Below are positions 5,447 through 7,953 of a stretch of 7,953 bases of DNA, one piece after another. The number at the start of each line of letters is the position of its first letter. Positions within the stretch are counted from its first letter, which is position 1. Position numbers and translations under genes: made by a program. Under the pieces are notes generated by a model. The model did no database searches. It was not told the origin of the DNA and saw only the letters and a list, made by a program, of their open reading frames with translations. The stretch comes from SIAJ01 sp036266155 (GTDB taxonomy: Bacteria > Planctomycetota > Planctomycetia > Gemmatales > Gemmataceae): contig DATANR010000257.1 of NCBI GenBank assembly GCA_036266155.1, forward strand, positions 1 to 7,953, read 5' to 3'.

Positions 5447-6400
5447 ATGCAACTTTCTCCCGATCTGGCTGCCATCCGCGCCGCTCACGAGCGCATACAG
5501 CCCTTCATTCATCGCACGTCCGTGTTGACCTGCTCTGCAATCAACGCACTTGCAAACGCGCATGTTTATTTCAAGTGCGAGAACTTTCAAAAGGTCGGCG
5601 CATTCAAGTTTCGCGGGGCAACCAACGCCGTGCAGTCGCTGAGCGAAGAAACATCGCAACGCGGCGTGGTCACGCACTCATCCGGCAATCACGCGGCCGC
5701 GCTGGCGCTGGCCGCGCGTCATCGCGGCATTCCCGCGTACATCGTGATGCCGAACAACGCGCCGGCCGTGAAGCGCGTGGCCGTCCAAGGATACGGCGGT
5801 CGAATCACGGAATGCGAGCCCACGCAAGCGGCCCGCGAAGCTGCTTGCGCCGAACTGGTGCGCTCGACCGGAGCCACGCTGGTTCACCCTTATGACGACG
5901 AAGCCGTCATCGCCGGCCAGGGGACTGCCGCTCTGGAACTACTTGAAGAAGTGCCCGATCTCGCCGCCATCCTCGCACCGGTCGGCGGCGGCGGCCTTCT
6001 GAGTGGCACGCTGATCGCCGCGAAGGGGATTCGGCCGTCGATTCGCGTGATTGGTTGCGAGCCGAAGCTCGCTGGCGACGCCGCCCAGAGCATGCAGGAG
6101 GGGCGAATCGTTCCGCAGTTGTCCACCGTCACGATCGCCGACGGCCTGCGCACGAGCCTCGGTCCGAAGACGTTCCCCATCATCAAAGAACACGTGGAAA
6201 CGATCGCACTTGTGGAGGAGGCCGAGATCGTCGCCGCGTTGCGGCTCATCCTGGAGCGAATGAAGATCGTGATTGAACCATCGTCGGCCGTCCCATTGGC
6301 CGCCCTGTTGAATCGGCCATTGAACCTCGTCGGCTTGAACGTCGGCATCATCCTATCGGGCGGAAACCTCGACGTTTCCGGCGCGCTACCCGTCATCTGA
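5447..6400 (+). CDS. PLP-dependent serine racemase / threonine (serine) dehydratase-like enzyme
   Basis: A 317-aa fold-type II PLP enzyme. K54 in KVGAFKFRGA (49-58) is the Schiff-base lysine, SSGNHAAALALAA (78-90) binds the PLP phosphate side/substrate carboxylate, VGGGGLLSG (179-187) is the glycine-rich phosphate loop, and S304 in SGGN (304-307) faces the pyridine nitrogen. EPKLAGD (205-211) corresponds to human serine racemase E210/A214/D216, the divalent-metal site, and TIADGL (229-234) follows as expected. S79 occupies the place of the racemase's second catalytic base Ser84. There is no C-terminal ACT-like regulatory domain, unlike biosynthetic IlvA, and the length fits serine racemase or catabolic dehydratase. 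The likely reaction is racemisation and/or beta-elimination of Ser or Thr; hydroxyaspartate ammonia-lyase is a close alternative. It begins 18 bp after the HEAGH gene without a clear Shine-Dalgarno site, consistent with the same transcript. Confidence 0.87.
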   Translation: MQLSPDLAAIRAAHERIQPFIHRTSVLTCSAINALANAHVYFKCENFQKVGAFKFRGATNAVQSLSEETSQRGVVTHSSGNHAAALALAARHRGIPAYIVMPNNAPAVKRVAVQGYGGRITECEPTQAAREAACAELVRSTGATLVHPYDDEAVIAGQGTAALELLEEVPDLAAILAPVGGGGLLSGTLIAAKGIRPSIRVIGCEPKLAGDAAQSMQEGRIVPQLSTVTIADGLRTSLGPKTFPIIKEHVETIALVEEAEIVAALRLILERMKIVIEPSSAVPLAALLNRPLNLVGLNVGIILSGGNLDVSGALPVI

Positions 6401-6432
6401 GTTGGCCGGCTCTGGCGTCACAAGGCGACCAG

Positions 6433-6451
6433 TGCTAAAGTGACATCACTT
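6433..6451 (+). promoter_or_regulatory. Possible extended -10 promoter overlapped by a palindrome
   Basis: TGCTAAAGT (6433-6441) fits an extended -10 element (TG-N-TAAAGT); no convincing -35 box lies 17 bp upstream. The inverted repeat AAGTGA-CA-TCACTT (6438-6451) overlaps its 3' half and could be a repressor-type operator. Both lie 26-44 bp before the start of the secreted metallopeptidase gene at 6477, in the 76-bp gap following the PLP-enzyme gene. Confidence 0.3.
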
Positions 6452-6476
6452 CCCGCCCCTTGCAAGTGTTCCACCG

Positions 6477-7871
6477 ATGACGCGCCCGTTGCGAGTTCTC
6501 GCCGTCCTCGCGATCATCGCGTTCCCTGCGTCCGCCGCACCGCCGCCGACACTCACGCCGGACTGGGCCTTCGACATCCTTAAGCTCAAGAACGGCGTTA
6601 CGCACAAGGGCCTTCTGCTCGAAGATCGGCCAACGGAAGTCCTCTTTCGAATCATCGGTCGCAAACCCGGCCGGCCGACCGTTTGGTTTAACTTCGCATT
6701 CAAAAAGGAGGACATCCTCAAACTGGAACGGCTGACTGACGACGAACGGGCGGCGCTCAAAGCCAAACTCGAAGACATCGATCCCTCACCAGAGGCTGAG
6801 GCGCGGCGGACCGATCGGATCGATCTGCAGATCATCGACTGGGCTGGCCAGAAGAACGCCGGCTTGCGTTATGACTCGGACTATTTTTCACTCATCTCTG
6901 ACGCGCCAGAGGAAGTCGTACGCGGGGCGGCCTATCGGCTGGAGAACGTGTACGCGGCTTACGCTCGGTTCCTGCCGCCGCGCTATGCCGGCGGCGCGCC
7001 GACTGTGATTCAGGTGTATCAATCGATCGAGGCCTATCAGAAAGCCGTGCCGGGCGGCGACACGTTGAAGAACCCGGCATTCTATGAGCCATCTGCCAAC
7101 CGCGTCGTGTGCGGAACCGACTTGCTGCAGCTCGGCATTGACCTCGGCCGCTCGCGCGACAAGACGCGTAAAGACCTCGAGGAGTTGTCGAAACAAGAGG
7201 CCGAAATCATCCGTTTATATGGCAAGAAACCCGACCTCGCCCGGTACTTGCAACCGTTCAAGGACCTTCGTTCCCAATATGAAAAAGCAGCCAAACTGAA
7301 TGAGGGCCGATTCGAGACCGCTACGCGGCAATTGTTCCAGACGCTCTATCACGAGGCGTTCCACGCGTATGTTGGGAACTTCGTCTATCCGCCCGCTGAC
7401 AAGGATCGGCCGAACTGTCCGGGCGAGTTGCCGCGTTGGCTGAACGAGGGCATGGCCCAGGTCTTCGAGACCGCGATCTTCGAGGCAGGCGAACTGCGGA
7501 TCGGCCATGCGGATCGCATTCGCCTGGAGAAAGCCCAGGACGCACTCGCGAAGAAGGAACTGCTGTCGTTGCAGGACGTGTTAACCGCCAAACGCGATGT
7601 GTTCGTGGTCACGCATGCCGGCAAACGACCCGAGGCCGACCGGGCCTATGTGGCGACCTGGGCGCTGGCTTCTTACTTGATGTTCGATCGACGTGTGCTT
7701 GGCACGTCAGCGCTTGATGAGTTCGTGAAGGCGGTCCACACGGGAAAAGACCCGGTCAAGGCCTTCGAGGCTCTTGTGGGCCAGCCGGCGGCGGAGTTTG
7801 AGAAAGCGTACCACGGGTGGTTGCGCCGATTACTCCCCAATGGTGCGCTATTACAAACAGGCGGAAAGTAG
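6477..7871 (+). CDS. Secreted HExxH metallopeptidase-like protein (DUF1570-like)
   Basis: A 464-aa exported protein. Residues 1-20 form a signal peptide (MTRPLRVLAVLAIIAFPASA, cleavage near 20/21). Residues 30-85 look like a small beta-rich region that opens DWAFDILKLKNGVTHKG and may be an SH3-like or planctomycete-specific module. The catalytic half contains QTLYHEAFHAYVGNFV (288-303) with zinc ligands H292 and H296 and base E293, then LPRWLNEGMAQVFE (318-331), where E324 should be the third ligand. This HExxH...WLNEG layout is gluzincin-like and is the signature of DUF1570 proteins abundant in planctomycetes. A charged, probably helical insert (about 225-285, with many Lys/Glu/Asp) precedes the active site. 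All metal-binding residues are intact, so it should be an active peptidase in the periplasm or outside the cell; the substrate is unknown. No clear ribosome site precedes the ATG, but the signal peptide begins exactly there. Confidence 0.83.
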   Translation: MTRPLRVLAVLAIIAFPASAAPPPTLTPDWAFDILKLKNGVTHKGLLLEDRPTEVLFRIIGRKPGRPTVWFNFAFKKEDILKLERLTDDERAALKAKLEDIDPSPEAEARRTDRIDLQIIDWAGQKNAGLRYDSDYFSLISDAPEEVVRGAAYRLENVYAAYARFLPPRYAGGAPTVIQVYQSIEAYQKAVPGGDTLKNPAFYEPSANRVVCGTDLLQLGIDLGRSRDKTRKDLEELSKQEAEIIRLYGKKPDLARYLQPFKDLRSQYEKAAKLNEGRFETATRQLFQTLYHEAFHAYVGNFVYPPADKDRPNCPGELPRWLNEGMAQVFETAIFEAGELRIGHADRIRLEKAQDALAKKELLSLQDVLTAKRDVFVVTHAGKRPEADRAYVATWALASYLMFDRRVLGTSALDEFVKAVHTGKDPVKAFEALVGQPAAEFEKAYHGWLRRLLPNGALLQTGGK

Positions 7872-7896
7872 AATGGCAAGAGAGGAGGGAACGCGA

Positions 7897-7953
7897 ATGC
7901 GAACTGTGGAACGGCGCACCAAAGCGAATCGTCGTCCCGCCCAACGTCATGGG
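7897..7953 (+). CDS. Start of an unidentified gene, cut by the window edge
   Basis: ATG 7897 is preceded by a strong AGGAGG (7883-7888) at 8-nt spacing, the best ribosome site in the right half of the window. It opens a frame to the window end (19 codons, MRTVERRTKANRRPAQRHG). An in-frame ATG at 7873, 1 bp after the upstream stop, is less likely because the Shine-Dalgarno lies downstream of it. The visible residues are Arg-rich and reveal no family. The close spacing (25 bp) to the metallopeptidase gene suggests the same transcript. Confidence 0.4.
   Translation, partial: MRTVERRTKANRRPAQRHG

Overview
The window reads as chromosome from a planctomycete, most likely a Gemmata-like lineage (Gemmataceae). 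This is inferred from the high-GC coding sequence, from protein families recognised by eye that are typical of that group (a cupredoxin/carboxypeptidase-regulatory-like secreted protein with the HPYFAVTD block, a secreted HExxH protein of DUF1570 type, an Asp-run single-pass membrane protein), and from the scarcity of strong Shine-Dalgarno sites. No database search was possible. All genes I accept lie on the + strand.

Left part (1-949): a REP-associated transposase locus. The window opens inside an array of 60-bp direct repeats (three full units plus a partial one). Each unit junction carries a 29-bp hairpin-forming core. The array is followed by a gene for a Y1/HUH transposase of RAYT type (230-808). 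An inverted copy of the same core starts 6 bp after its stop codon. Two further copies then face each other across a 17-nt spacer, making a REPIN-like long hairpin at 877-949. Transposase, REP cores on both sides, tandem array and REPIN make this the most interesting part of the window.

Middle (989-3449): a secreted cupredoxin-like protein whose expected copper-binding positions look substituted. Next comes a 277-bp intergenic region holding an imperfect 26-bp-class direct repeat and a cluster of three TGGCGCTCTT motifs able to form mutually exclusive hairpins. After it lies a GT4 glycosyltransferase related to the sugar transferases of exopolysaccharide/PEP-CTERM-type loci.

Right part (3516-7953): a probable co-transcribed set. 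A single-pass membrane protein with an Asp-run cytoplasmic tail is followed 2 bp later by a small stand-alone FtsH-peptidase-like (M41-like, HEAGH) protein, then 18 bp later by a serine racemase/threonine dehydratase-type PLP enzyme. After a 76-bp gap with a possible promoter and palindrome comes a secreted DUF1570-like HExxH metallopeptidase. A gene with a good Shine-Dalgarno site begins at the right edge and is cut off. I see no rRNA, tRNA or CRISPR array.
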